From NCBI GenBank assembly GCA_905234695.1, contig CAJOHZ010000021.1, forward strand, positions 1 through 64,000: DNA of 64,000 nucleotides. The letters run 5' to 3'. The notes under the pieces are model-generated. The model was not told where the DNA came from. It saw only the letters and a program-made list of their open reading frames with translations, and did no database searches. The position numbers and the translations under genes are program-made. This document shows, piece by piece, positions 9,529 to 19,476 of this stretch (positions are counted from its first letter, which is position 1; the number at the start of each line of letters is the position of its first letter). Source of the stretch: an uncultured Bacteroidales bacterium. Its GTDB lineage: Bacteria; Bacteroidota; Bacteroidia; Bacteroidales; P3.

Positions 9529-11018
9529 AAAGAGTGGCATGGATTCTGCTGGCAGTGTGCGCCTGCCTGACCACCCATGGGCAAGTGTCGCCGTTGGACT
9601 TCGGATTGCACGAAGTCACCTCCGACAGTGCCCGTTATTGGGTATTGTACAACACCCACCGCACCGCCGCCGACTCAGGTTGGACGGTGAGTTACAAAGG
9701 CATCGACACGATACTGATAAGCATTCCATCCGATGCAAAAAGCCTGCCACTGACAGACAGCAACGATTTCGGACATGTGGTACTTGTGGTCAAGAATAAC
9801 GCCCGCAACCTGTTCCTTTTTACCTCCACCCCCAAGATGGTACCCCTGTCCTACCCCGACATCGAGGGGCTGAATGACGCCATTGACGAGGGACGTTATT
9901 TCGCCCTCGACACCTTGCGCGAAGGTCGATGGTTGCTGGAGGTGACCGACAGTACCCTGTGGGTGGACAACCGCGAAGACCACACCTATGGCCATTACCG
10001 TAACGAGTTGATCCGAGTAAGCGACGGTCTCAGCACCGACCTCCCAGCCATGCCCTATAGCGGCACCGACTCGCGCCCCCACCTTCGCGGACGGCGTGTG
10101 GACGGCGACCTGCCATTCCTCTTCGCCAACCTCACCCTGATTCGCGACAGCGGAGCCTCCTGCCGAACCTACCTTCTTGATGTGGAGAACCGCCAGAAGG
10201 TGACGCTACGAGGCATCGTTGTGTCCACCCCGATAAATCCCAAGATGGTGAGCGACGCCATCATCAAGGTGTACAACTGCGCGGAGGTAGAGCTGGACTC
10301 TGTGGTTCTGTGGGGCAGCTACTCCCGCCCCAACCACTCGGGATACGGACTAGTGATGAACAATCTGCGCGACACCCGCGTGCGACGACTCACCGCCGTA
10401 TCGCCCTGGGGCATCTTCGGCACCAACAACATGTACAACACACTGATGGAGGATTGCGACTTCAACCGCTTCGACATACACTGCTATGGACGCGACGTAA
10501 CCTTCCGCAACTGCCGCCAAAGAAACGGATACAACCAGTTTTCATCAGTAGTGGGGAACATCGTGTTTGACCACTGCCTGTTCGACAACTTCACCCCGGT
10601 GTTGATAGAAGACTCATATAACGCCTACACCCATTTCGTACTGCACATGGACAGCTGCCAGTGGTGGCTGACCAGGGACTGCCACACATTGATGCACGCC
10701 GGACGGCTGGGATTCAACCCAAATACTCGCAAAGAACTACAAACACCCAGTCTGCCCGATATCGAGATAGAAGGATTGACAACCCACACGCCTAAAAACG
10801 TAAAAGAGCTGAGGCTATTCTACTACTCGGGAAAGAAACCGCAAACCACACCCATCGGAGGCATAGGTCATATTGAACTGCGTGGATGGCAGGAGACGGG
10901 AAAGAAGGTCTCCGTCAAGTACTCCAACAAAAAGGTTCAACTGCAGCAAGAGGTACACATCACAATGCCTGATGTGGCAGGCGAGCAGTTGGAAGAACGC
11001 ATTGTACAGACGCTGTAA
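9525..11018 (+). CDS. Secreted parallel beta-helix-like protein of unknown function
   Basis: Signal peptide MKRVAWILLAVCACLTTHGQ; repeated 'RNCRQRNGYNQFSSVVGNIVFDHCLF' type strands; ATGA overlap with the symporter. Confidence 0.7.
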   Translation: MKRVAWILLAVCACLTTHGQVSPLDFGLHEVTSDSARYWVLYNTHRTAADSGWTVSYKGIDTILISIPSDAKSLPLTDSNDFGHVVLVVKNNARNLFLFTSTPKMVPLSYPDIEGLNDAIDEGRYFALDTLREGRWLLEVTDSTLWVDNREDHTYGHYRNELIRVSDGLSTDLPAMPYSGTDSRPHLRGRRVDGDLPFLFANLTLIRDSGASCRTYLLDVENRQKVTLRGIVVSTPINPKMVSDAIIKVYNCAEVELDSVVLWGSYSRPNHSGYGLVMNNLRDTRVRRLTAVSPWGIFGTNNMYNTLMEDCDFNRFDIHCYGRDVTFRNCRQRNGYNQFSSVVGNIVFDHCLFDNFTPVLIEDSYNAYTHFVLHMDSCQWWLTRDCHTLMHAGRLGFNPNTRKELQTPSLPDIEIEGLTTHTPKNVKELRLFYYSGKKPQTTPIGGIGHIELRGWQETGKKVSVKYSNKKVQLQQEVHITMPDVAGEQLEERIVQTL

Positions 11019-11144
11019 ATCAGAAAGAAATACCAAAACATTGTCTTAAAAAGACACAGAATGGGAAAAAAATCGTACCTTTGCAAAAAAATAAATCACT
11101 CACAAAAGATACATAATCTAAAAGAACCCCTAAAATAGCTTATC

Positions 11145-12350
11145 ATGAAAAAGATTGTCTTGATGCTGGCAATGACATTGGCGATGATGACCGCCGCTGC
11201 CTCCAACACATTGTACTTCACCTACAACCAAGCTTTGAGATCGGTCTCGTTCCTCAACAATCAGGACGAACTGATGATTTACTGCGGCTATGAGGATGAA
11301 CTGCCCACCTACGTACTTGTCAATGAAGTCTGGGCCGAACAAATCTCGTCGTCGTACTACGAAATCTGGCTCTATGGCTACGATGCCTATACCGGTGAAG
11401 AAATCTATATGCCGATTGACATGGAATGCATCTGGCTGGTGCGCAACAAAACAATCTACAGCGCCGCCCAGTACCTGCGGTTCCGCAGCACCCATCCGAG
11501 GCCGGTATTCACATGGGCGATGCCCCGCTACAATCCCTTTGTAAGGGCTCCAAGACCCATTACCTACTACTACACCTACCACTATGACATCCACCGTCCG
11601 GGTTGGCATTTCCACCACCATCCCGACATGCACTACCATCCCTACTATTGCCGCAAACCCCATATGCCCGCCCCGATGCCTCCTGTTCCCTTCACTCCCG
11701 GCAAGGATCGTCCCGGCTATCGCCAAATCAGCAAGGGCAACAACGGGGAAATAGGCTACGAGTACATTCCCACCAACACCACCGGCAATATCACTGCCAG
11801 TCGCTCGAAGGTGATTGTACAGAACGATCCCACATCGCGTAGCGGAAACCGTATCACCAGCAGCCGCAGCAACAACACGGTGACCACCACTGACCGTCTG
11901 ACGGGCAGCCGTTCGACTTCGCAGGCCCCGGATGTCACCCAGTCGCGTAGCAGCAACTCATCCAGCCGCAGTTCGGCTGCAAGCTCTTCCCGCAGCAACA
12001 ACAGCACTGCCACCAGCAGTTCGTCAAGCCGCAGCAACGCCACTGGCAGCTCGCGCAGCAGCAACAGCAGTAAGAGCACGGGTACTACATCTCGCAGCGA
12101 CAACAATTCGCGCAGTTCCTCGGCCAGTAGCTCACGCAGCAGCAACAGCAGCACAGGTTCCACGAATTCCCGCAGCACGTCGGCTAGTTCGTCTCGCAGC
12201 AGCAACAGCAGCACAGGCACCACGACTTCCCGTAGTTCGTCGGCCAGCTCTACACGCAGCAGCGACAACCGCACAGGCACCACGACCTCCAGAGGCACCT
12301 CCTCCACTAGTTCCCGCGGTACTACGACCTCCCAAAGAAATAGTAGATAA
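11145..12350 (+). CDS. Secreted protein with His/Tyr/Pro-rich middle and long Ser/Arg/Thr low-complexity C-terminus
   Basis: Signal peptide; 'YYYTYHYDIHRPGWHFHHHPDMHYHPYYC' then (SSASSSRSSNSSTGTTTSR)n. Confidence 0.75.
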   Translation: MKKIVLMLAMTLAMMTAAASNTLYFTYNQALRSVSFLNNQDELMIYCGYEDELPTYVLVNEVWAEQISSSYYEIWLYGYDAYTGEEIYMPIDMECIWLVRNKTIYSAAQYLRFRSTHPRPVFTWAMPRYNPFVRAPRPITYYYTYHYDIHRPGWHFHHHPDMHYHPYYCRKPHMPAPMPPVPFTPGKDRPGYRQISKGNNGEIGYEYIPTNTTGNITASRSKVIVQNDPTSRSGNRITSSRSNNTVTTTDRLTGSRSTSQAPDVTQSRSSNSSSRSSAASSSRSNNSTATSSSSSRSNATGSSRSSNSSKSTGTTSRSDNNSRSSSASSSRSSNSSTGSTNSRSTSASSSRSSNSSTGTTTSRSSSASSTRSSDNRTGTTTSRGTSSTSSRGTTTSQRNSR

Positions 12351-12353
12351 CTA

Positions 12354-13232
12354 ATGAACAATAAAGAAAGCGAATTGGTATTGGCTCCCGACGGGAGCCT
12401 TTACCATATACACATGACTGGCGAAACGCTAGCCGACGACATCTTTCTGGTCGGTGACCCCGACCGGGTGAATATGTTCAAAGGCATATTCGACAGCGTG
12501 GAATACGAGTCGTGCAATCGGGAACTGCATGCCTTGACAGGCCGCTACCACGGCCATCGTTTCACCGCCCTGTCCACCGGCATGGGCTGCGACAACATTG
12601 ACATCGTGGCCACCGAACTGGATGCCGCCGCCAACTGCGACCTCACCACCCGTACCGCCCTGCCCACCCACCGCACACTGCGAATGATACGCATCGGCAC
12701 CAGCGGCTCGTTGCAGGCCCATATCGACTGCGGAAGCCTTGTGGCAGCCCAGTATGCCATCGGCATGGACGGCCTGCTGAATTACTACCGACATGATTCC
12801 AACGGATTCGAACCAGAGATGCAACAGGCGTTCTGCCAACACATGCAACTGGGCCACGACCTCGCCACCCCCTATTGTGTACGAGGTAGCCAGCAATTAT
12901 TGGAGGCTGTGGCCACCGATATGCACAAAGGCATTACCGTCACCGCCGGCGGCTTCTATGGACCCCAGGGACGCAACATACGGCTGGCACCTGCCATCGA
13001 CAATCTTAACGAACGGCTAGCAGAGTTCCGTTGGGAGGGAGTTCCCGTCACCAACCTCGAAATGGAAACTTCGGCCATCTACGGCTTCGCGCAGGCGTTG
13101 GGACACCAGGCCCTCACCGTATGCCTGATTATCGCCAACCGTCCCACAGGCCGTTTCCTGAACGATTACCATACCCCCATGCGCAACGCCATCGGGACCA
13201 TCATTGAACGCTGCTCCCTCCTCGGAGCGTAA
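12354..13232 (+). CDS. Nucleoside phosphorylase (uridine phosphorylase-like)
   Basis: 'DIFLVGDPDRVNMF', 'TALSTGMGCDNIDIV', 'IRIGTSGSLQ', 'NLEMETSAIYGFAQALGH'. Confidence 0.9.
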   Translation: MNNKESELVLAPDGSLYHIHMTGETLADDIFLVGDPDRVNMFKGIFDSVEYESCNRELHALTGRYHGHRFTALSTGMGCDNIDIVATELDAAANCDLTTRTALPTHRTLRMIRIGTSGSLQAHIDCGSLVAAQYAIGMDGLLNYYRHDSNGFEPEMQQAFCQHMQLGHDLATPYCVRGSQQLLEAVATDMHKGITVTAGGFYGPQGRNIRLAPAIDNLNERLAEFRWEGVPVTNLEMETSAIYGFAQALGHQALTVCLIIANRPTGRFLNDYHTPMRNAIGTIIERCSLLGA

Positions 13233-13252
13233 CCCTCAATCCAATCCACACC

Positions 13253-13723
13253 ATGAAAAGAATCCTCTTCGCCCTGTTGGTATTTCTATTTTCAGTATGC
13301 AGTTTTCAATATGCGGCGGCCCAAGCACCCCCGGACTACATTCCTGAACAGTTGAACCGCGACTCACACCATATCATCCAGTCGCTAGGGGCTTTTGTGG
13401 GCAACGAGCGGGCCGAAAGCCAGTCGTTCGACATCACCTATATGCCCGCCGGAAACGGCGTGGAGGGTGTGATGATTATCAACACTGCCGACTACCGCTG
13501 TACCTTCAAACTCGATGCCCAATACGACCTGTGCTACGAACTGCTTATCGACATCCGCACACAAGAGTTCCTCACCGAATTCTACAGACTCTTCAACAGT
13601 TACCCCACCGAGAATATGGACGGGTACCGTATCATGCGGTTCGGGAACGAACGCCTGCGCATCACGGAGGCTCCCTCTACAACCTCCCGCTACCGCTCTT
13701 TCCGATTCTTGATTGATAATTAA
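13253..13723 (+). CDS. Small secreted protein of unknown function
   Basis: ORF with signal peptide MKRILFALLVFLFSVCSFQYAAAQ; 20 nt after the preceding stop. Confidence 0.6.
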   Translation: MKRILFALLVFLFSVCSFQYAAAQAPPDYIPEQLNRDSHHIIQSLGAFVGNERAESQSFDITYMPAGNGVEGVMIINTADYRCTFKLDAQYDLCYELLIDIRTQEFLTEFYRLFNSYPTENMDGYRIMRFGNERLRITEAPSTTSRYRSFRFLIDN

Positions 13724-13745
13724 TATAATCGAATTAATAGAAGTA

Positions 13746-15563
13746 ATGGAACACATAAATCAAAAAATTCTATTGATAGGAATTGTATCTGCAGCCTTAA
13801 TCATGACATCACTTTGCGGATGCAAGAAAGATAAGATAATTCAAGAGATTGTAGATACCCCTGAAAACGTCACTATGAATTGCGGTGTCGAGATTGCCGG
13901 CATTGACCCTAGTGGGTTAAAAATACTGACACCGATTGACGGTGCTGAAATCTCCTCGGGAATTACCGAATTACAATTCGTTAAAAACGATATGCCACAG
14001 TCAATTTTTGTGCTAGACTCCAACGACAACATCAGAATGTTATATAAGGGTATCATCCAACAAAATGGAACAGTCCACATTGATGCCCACAGTACAGCAT
14101 TGGCTCTAACAGTTTGCAATCCCATCGTGGCCATGCTTTGCGACTCTAATTTCTCTGAAACAGTCTCATATATTGAAAACCTCGCATCCTTTACCGAATT
14201 CGAAAACATCGTTGAATCTCAGATTGTGTCCGGGGCCGACATCTTCGACACAAACAACACTGTTTTGTTGAATGGAATCCAAGCCATATATAATGAACTA
14301 CTCGGTTCGGGTGAGGACACAATTCCCACGAAAGGAGTCGACCCCTGGAATTGCGTGAATCACTATCCACTTAAATGCGAATACGTGTCTAATGGAGACC
14401 CATCAACAGTATGGATAAGCAATTACTCGTTATGTCCTACATACTTCGGCACCCTTACCGCGGAGGGCGCAGACCCACAAAACCTCACGATTCGCACCAT
14501 TGGGAGTTACTCTTTAACAACAGCAACAATTAACCTCTTGGTTGGTAACGATGTAATATATGGAGAGCAGAAATATGTCGGCCTCGCCAAGGGCGTAGAC
14601 AATAGCATAGTATTAACGAATCTCCACAGCACCAAGGCGATTGTAGACATAGGTGCGCACTACGTCAATGATGTCTTGGATATTCTTCCGCTCCCCTTGC
14701 CAGACAACTTGAAAACCACTTTATCAACTATGGTCGGACAGTACATCGCCAATGCGGTATCCAACGTAACGACAAGCGATGACAACACCATGTGGGCAAT
14801 AGCAAAATCCATTGGGATTACTAGTGTAGACATTATCAAGGACGAGCTATTGAAATATATTGCACAAGGAGTATGGCAAGAACTCTCAACAACATATAGC
14901 GAGGAGGTCATTAAGAAGGTTATTGGGAAAGTATTTGCATGGTATAATGCGGTTGCTGGTACTGGCAACGCCGGAATACGAACATACTGCCTAATAAAAT
15001 ATCCCAATGATATTTCGTTCTGCCTGCACCACGGATATGACACACGCATCAAAAATTACTTTGTACTACCCTGTGGGAACAACAGTGTCAATTGTCAGAA
15101 CTATTCAATCCATCAATACCCATACAAACAAGGATTCGAGAACAATTTAGGGTGCTGGACCTATAACGGCTGGTCTGGTTTTAATTCCGACGGCTACTAC
15201 CATGGCAATGGTGCTCACACAGGAAAAGGAATGATTGAACTGAACTCAACAAAAATAGAATCGGATAACTATCGGTCATCGGATATCACATCTCCACCAA
15301 TTGAACTTGGAAACAATCCCGCCACACTATCTTTTTACTATCGAGGTGATATATACAATCAAGTCACTGTATGCTTTTTCAAGACCGACGGCAGTTCCTC
15401 TTTTAATATGTTCCGCCCATATCCGAATTGGTCTTTCGCAAGATTTGATCTCCCAAAAGGAACGAACAGAATATGGATTGTAAATGAAGACTACGGAAAC
15501 GAAGTGGGAGTCATCAGAACCACTTATATCGACGATATAAAAATTACACTGAACAACCATTAA
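13746..15563 (+). CDS. Lipoprotein with C-terminal MAM/choice-of-anchor-like domain
   Basis: Lipobox 'LIMTSLCGCKKDK'; C-terminal 'GFENNLGCWTYNGWSG...YIDDIKITL'; visibly AT-richer than its neighbours. Confidence 0.7.
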   Translation: MEHINQKILLIGIVSAALIMTSLCGCKKDKIIQEIVDTPENVTMNCGVEIAGIDPSGLKILTPIDGAEISSGITELQFVKNDMPQSIFVLDSNDNIRMLYKGIIQQNGTVHIDAHSTALALTVCNPIVAMLCDSNFSETVSYIENLASFTEFENIVESQIVSGADIFDTNNTVLLNGIQAIYNELLGSGEDTIPTKGVDPWNCVNHYPLKCEYVSNGDPSTVWISNYSLCPTYFGTLTAEGADPQNLTIRTIGSYSLTTATINLLVGNDVIYGEQKYVGLAKGVDNSIVLTNLHSTKAIVDIGAHYVNDVLDILPLPLPDNLKTTLSTMVGQYIANAVSNVTTSDDNTMWAIAKSIGITSVDIIKDELLKYIAQGVWQELSTTYSEEVIKKVIGKVFAWYNAVAGTGNAGIRTYCLIKYPNDISFCLHHGYDTRIKNYFVLPCGNNSVNCQNYSIHQYPYKQGFENNLGCWTYNGWSGFNSDGYYHGNGAHTGKGMIELNSTKIESDNYRSSDITSPPIELGNNPATLSFYYRGDIYNQVTVCFFKTDGSSSFNMFRPYPNWSFARFDLPKGTNRIWIVNEDYGNEVGVIRTTYIDDIKITLNNH

Positions 15564-15674
15564 GACTGTTTCATCGTCTGAATACGATAATGTTTGAAAA
15601 ACGCAGCACCCAATACCCATCATAATCTTTGCGGCCAACAATTCACGCAATCTATTGAAATACAAACCGATACA

Positions 15675-17510
15675 ATGCAAAACATTAGAAATATCGCCAT
15701 TATTGCGCATGTCGACCACGGGAAAACCACGTTGGTCGACCGTATGCTGCACCAGGCACAACTCTTCAGAGAGAACCAAGAGACCAACGACCTTATCCTG
15801 GACAACAACGACTTGGAACGCGAACGCGGAATCACCATCTTGTCCAAGAACGTATCCATAAGGTACAAAGGGTATAAAATCAACATCATCGACACCCCTG
15901 GCCACAGCGATTTCGGTGGCGAGGTGGAGCGTGTGCTGAATATGGCCGACGGTGTGCTGCTGGTGGTGGATGCCTTTGAAGGCCCCATGCCACAAACCCG
16001 TTTCGTCCTGCAGAAAGCCATCGAACTGAGGCTGAAGCCCATCGTGGTCATCAACAAGGTCGACAAGCCCAACTGCGACCCCGAGCAGACGCAAGAGGCC
16101 GTCTTTGACCTCATGTTCAACCTCGGAGCCAACAACGACCAGCTGGACTTCCCCACCGCCTACGGCTCCGCCAAGCAGGGCTGGATGGGCGAAGACTGGC
16201 GCACCCCGACGGACGACATCACCTACCTCATGGACCTCATCATCAAACATATCCCCTCGCCTATCGTGCCCGAAGGGAATACACAGATGATGATTTCATC
16301 GCTCGACTACAGCAGCTACTTGGGCCGCATCGCCGTGGGACGACTGCACCGCGGTACTCTGCAGGCCGGACAACCCATCGCCTTGGTCAAACGCGACGGC
16401 TCACATATCACCAGCAAGATAAAAGAGCTCTACACCTTTGAAGGGCTGGGTAAAGAACGCACCAAGAACGTAGTGGAGGCTGGCGAAATATGCGCCGTAC
16501 TCCTTGACCTCGATAAAAACATCATGTTCGAGATTGGCGACACCATTTGCGACAGCGAGAATCCCGAGCCGCTACCCCCCATCAAGGTTGACGAGCCCAC
16601 AATGAGCATGCTCTTCACCATCAACAACTCGCCTTTCTTCGGCAAAGAGGGTAAATATGTCACCAGCCGCCACATCCGTGAACGCCTGTACAAGGAGTTG
16701 GAAAAGAACCTGGCCCTACGGGTGGAAGAGACCTCCTCGCCCGATGCGCTACTGGTATACGGACGCGGCATCCTACACCTCTCCATCCTCATCGAGACTA
16801 TGCGCCGCGAAGGCTACGAGTTGCAGGTGGGACAGCCCAAGGTCATCATCAAAGAGATTGACGGGCAGAAATGCGAACCCGTCGAACAGCTCACCGTGCT
16901 GGTGCCCGAGGAACTCTCCAGCAAGGTCATCGACGTCGTCACCCGCCGCAAGGGCGAGGTAGGCACCATCGACACCAAGGGCGACCGAGTACAGCTGGAT
17001 TTCACCATCCCCTCGCGCGGCATCATCGGCCTGCGCAACACACTGCTCACAGCCACCAACGGAGAGGCGGTCATCGCCCACCGTTTCCTCGAATTCCAGC
17101 CTTGGAAAGGCGACATGGATGATCATAAATATGGTGCCCTCATCGCCAAAGAGACCGGCGAAGCCACGGCATACAGCATCAGCAAGCTGCAAGACCGCGG
17201 CCCATTCTTCATCGAGCCGGGCGAGCATGTCTATAGCGGACAGGTCATCGGCGAGAGCCTACGACCCGGCAACGACATTGTTATCAATGTTGTCACCGCC
17301 AAGAACCTCACCAACATGCGAACCAAAAGCGCCGATGAGAAATCCACATGCACCCCAGCCATCAAGTTCAGTCTGGAGGAAGCCATGGAATATATTCGTG
17401 ATGACGAATATCTGGAAATCACCCCGACGAGTCTCCGCATACGCAAGATTATCCTCGACGAGATAGAAAGAAAACGCGCCCGTATAGCCGCAGGACTGAG
17501 TGCGGAATAG
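15675..17510 (+). CDS. typA: Translational GTPase TypA/BipA
   Basis: '[20 protein letters not shown]', '[11 protein letters not shown]', '[18 protein letters not shown]', full BipA-like C-terminus. Confidence 0.96.
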   Translation: MQNIRNIAIIAHVDHGKTTLVDRMLHQAQLFRENQETNDLILDNNDLERERGITILSKNVSIRYKGYKINIIDTPGHSDFGGEVERVLNMADGVLLVVDAFEGPMPQTRFVLQKAIELRLKPIVVINKVDKPNCDPEQTQEAVFDLMFNLGANNDQLDFPTAYGSAKQGWMGEDWRTPTDDITYLMDLIIKHIPSPIVPEGNTQMMISSLDYSSYLGRIAVGRLHRGTLQAGQPIALVKRDGSHITSKIKELYTFEGLGKERTKNVVEAGEICAVLLDLDKNIMFEIGDTICDSENPEPLPPIKVDEPTMSMLFTINNSPFFGKEGKYVTSRHIRERLYKELEKNLALRVEETSSPDALLVYGRGILHLSILIETMRREGYELQVGQPKVIIKEIDGQKCEPVEQLTVLVPEELSSKVIDVVTRRKGEVGTIDTKGDRVQLDFTIPSRGIIGLRNTLLTATNGEAVIAHRFLEFQPWKGDMDDHKYGALIAKETGEATAYSISKLQDRGPFFIEPGEHVYSGQVIGESLRPGNDIVINVVTAKNLTNMRTKSADEKSTCTPAIKFSLEEAMEYIRDDEYLEITPTSLRIRKIILDEIERKRARIAAGLSAE

Positions 17511-17524
17511 CAAAGCACGCAGAA

Positions 17525-18691
17525 CTACGGTTCCTGTCGGTATTTTTTAACCGACTTCTGCATTATCTTCTGGAAAGAGTTTTCGAACGTTTCCCGGTCA
17601 AGATAACCACATTTGTGCGCCAAACGAGTCAAATCATCAGGGTCGTTAGTGCGATATTGCCGTCCCTGTTCGTCCAGAATGTGGGTAGCATATTCTATAC
17701 GAAGGATATCAATATATTCGGAGAAGTTCGTCTCATACATGCTGTGTACGGCATTAATAATATCATCCTCTGAAACGCTGAAGTGGTCGGCTAAAATATA
17801 CACCGACAAGTCGGGGTCCAAGTAAGCCTTGGAATCCACCACATATTCAGTCAGCTTACGGCCAAGGGACTCCAGATTACGGCGTGGTTGTTCTGTCAGG
17901 CGTTGTTTCTTCTCGGTAAGCACCTCAACACCAATGGGCGTGCGGAAAGCAAAGTAGCCTATTAAGAACATGTCCACGGCCTGCATGATAGCTCCAATGG
18001 CAGTTCCCAGAATAGGTCGCGGGGAGTTGAAAGGATACATAATATAGCTGAGCACCACAAAGAAGCAATTGAGAGCCACAAAGAGGTAAGTACCCAGCAA
18101 ATCGGCGCGGTGGAGTCTGTTGACGGTAAAATAATCGTCGAGCAACCGACTGAAGCGGTTGATGCGTATGAGGCTGTATACACCCACAAAGGTCGTTTCG
18201 ACGATGATAAAGAGCCAATAGAGGTAGTAGTGCACCGCAACGATGAGGTTGTAGCGCCAGCTGCCAGCAAAGAAAAGATGGGCTATACCCTCGGACCCGC
18301 GCTGAATCCACAGGCGGTACATGTCGGCACCACCAATGAATGTCGATACCGCTATAAGGATCACCACCACCATTGCCGACATAACGAGCACATTGAGTTG
18401 CGCCAGCGGCGGACGGGCCTCTCCAGTATCGGTCAAATTAGTGACTGCTGCCTGAATGAGCGGCGGAGTGAACATTGAAAGTATCATGAACATGATAACA
18501 AGCAAATACTCGCCTTTGAGGAAGCTATTGAAGAAGGTGCTATAAATGATGACGGCCAGCGACATCGACATTAATGCCGACATGATGAGCCACTGTGCAC
18601 CGAGCACACGGCGTTTGAAAAAGAGCGTCACAAAAGGCCAATAGAGCGACGAAAGGCCCAGAAGAAAATATATCAATGCTATCGGTGTCAT
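17525..18691 (-). CDS. Multi-TM N-terminus with C-terminal AraC-like HTH domain
   Basis: About seven hydrophobic segments, then 'DPDLSVYILADHFSVSEDDIINAVHSMYETNFSEYIDILRIEYA...LAHKCGYLDRETFENSFQKIMQKSVKKYR'. Confidence 0.75.
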   Translation of the reverse strand: MTPIALIYFLLGLSSLYWPFVTLFFKRRVLGAQWLIMSALMSMSLAVIIYSTFFNSFLKGEYLLVIMFMILSMFTPPLIQAAVTNLTDTGEARPPLAQLNVLVMSAMVVVILIAVSTFIGGADMYRLWIQRGSEGIAHLFFAGSWRYNLIVAVHYYLYWLFIIVETTFVGVYSLIRINRFSRLLDDYFTVNRLHRADLLGTYLFVALNCFFVVLSYIMYPFNSPRPILGTAIGAIMQAVDMFLIGYFAFRTPIGVEVLTEKKQRLTEQPRRNLESLGRKLTEYVVDSKAYLDPDLSVYILADHFSVSEDDIINAVHSMYETNFSEYIDILRIEYATHILDEQGRQYRTNDPDDLTRLAHKCGYLDRETFENSFQKIMQKSVKKYRQEP

Positions 18692-19476
18692 GACTGTTGG
18701 TTTTTATTGCGTAAATAGTCGGTTAGATAACGGGCATCATATTTCATGCGATATGTTAAACGGCCAGTTATAAACTGCACCACCGCCAACAACACCACAC
18801 CAACAATGAGCCAGTATTTATAGTAAGGCGGCCTCATATAGCTTGCATAGTATATAAATCCGGCCAGCGGAACGAAGATCCATACTATAATATTGTAGTC
18901 CCGCATATTATAGTTCATATCCTCGGCATAGAAGCTGTTGTACCGACGCTGAAAGCGGCGTATTTTCACCGTGGAGATAATTACCAGTATAAACGAATAA
19001 ACTATGAGCACTGTAGGGAAGACTCCATATTTCCATATAAGCATGAATGTCCATGCAGGATCTTCTTTACTCCAGACGAGGCCATATTCCCGGTAAGCGC
19101 GACACATCTCATCGTAGCGACGGGGACCGAGCCAGAACACTGCGATAGTGAGACCGATGACAAACAGCAGCGGAATCAAAAAAACACGCCTCTGCTCCAG
19201 CGTGGCGCCACGGGCCTCAGTATACGAACAGATGCCAATATAATACATCGGACCGCAAACCACAGCCAGTACCTCAAACGTATATGTATAGATAAAAATC
19301 TGTTCTTCCTGTCCTCGAAAAAAGACGCCGTAAACAGTCATGGCGACAGACTCTATCAAAAGCATCAGGCTCATTACCACCTGTGACCTTGTGGGGTGGC
19401 GGTGTCCTGTCACGATAACCAGTGCCCACACTGCCGAGACAAGCGCCGGCAAAAACAAAATGTAACTCCAATTCAT
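18688..19476 (-). CDS. Multi-TM (7TM-like) membrane protein of unknown function
   Basis: Hydrophobic segments throughout; 4-nt overlaps with both neighbours; same layout as the adjacent TM-HTH protein but without the HTH. Confidence 0.65.
   Translation of the reverse strand: MNWSYILFLPALVSAVWALVIVTGHRHPTRSQVVMSLMLLIESVAMTVYGVFFRGQEEQIFIYTYTFEVLAVVCGPMYYIGICSYTEARGATLEQRRVFLIPLLFVIGLTIAVFWLGPRRYDEMCRAYREYGLVWSKEDPAWTFMLIWKYGVFPTVLIVYSFILVIISTVKIRRFQRRYNSFYAEDMNYNMRDYNIIVWIFVPLAGFIYYASYMRPPYYKYWLIVGVVLLAVVQFITGRLTYRMKYDARYLTDYLRNKNQQS

Noticed and set aside
11756-12361. 201-aa minus-strand Leu/Arg/Glu-rich ORF
   Set aside because: Complement of the Ser/Arg repeat tract, which has signal peptide, promoter and genic context on the plus strand
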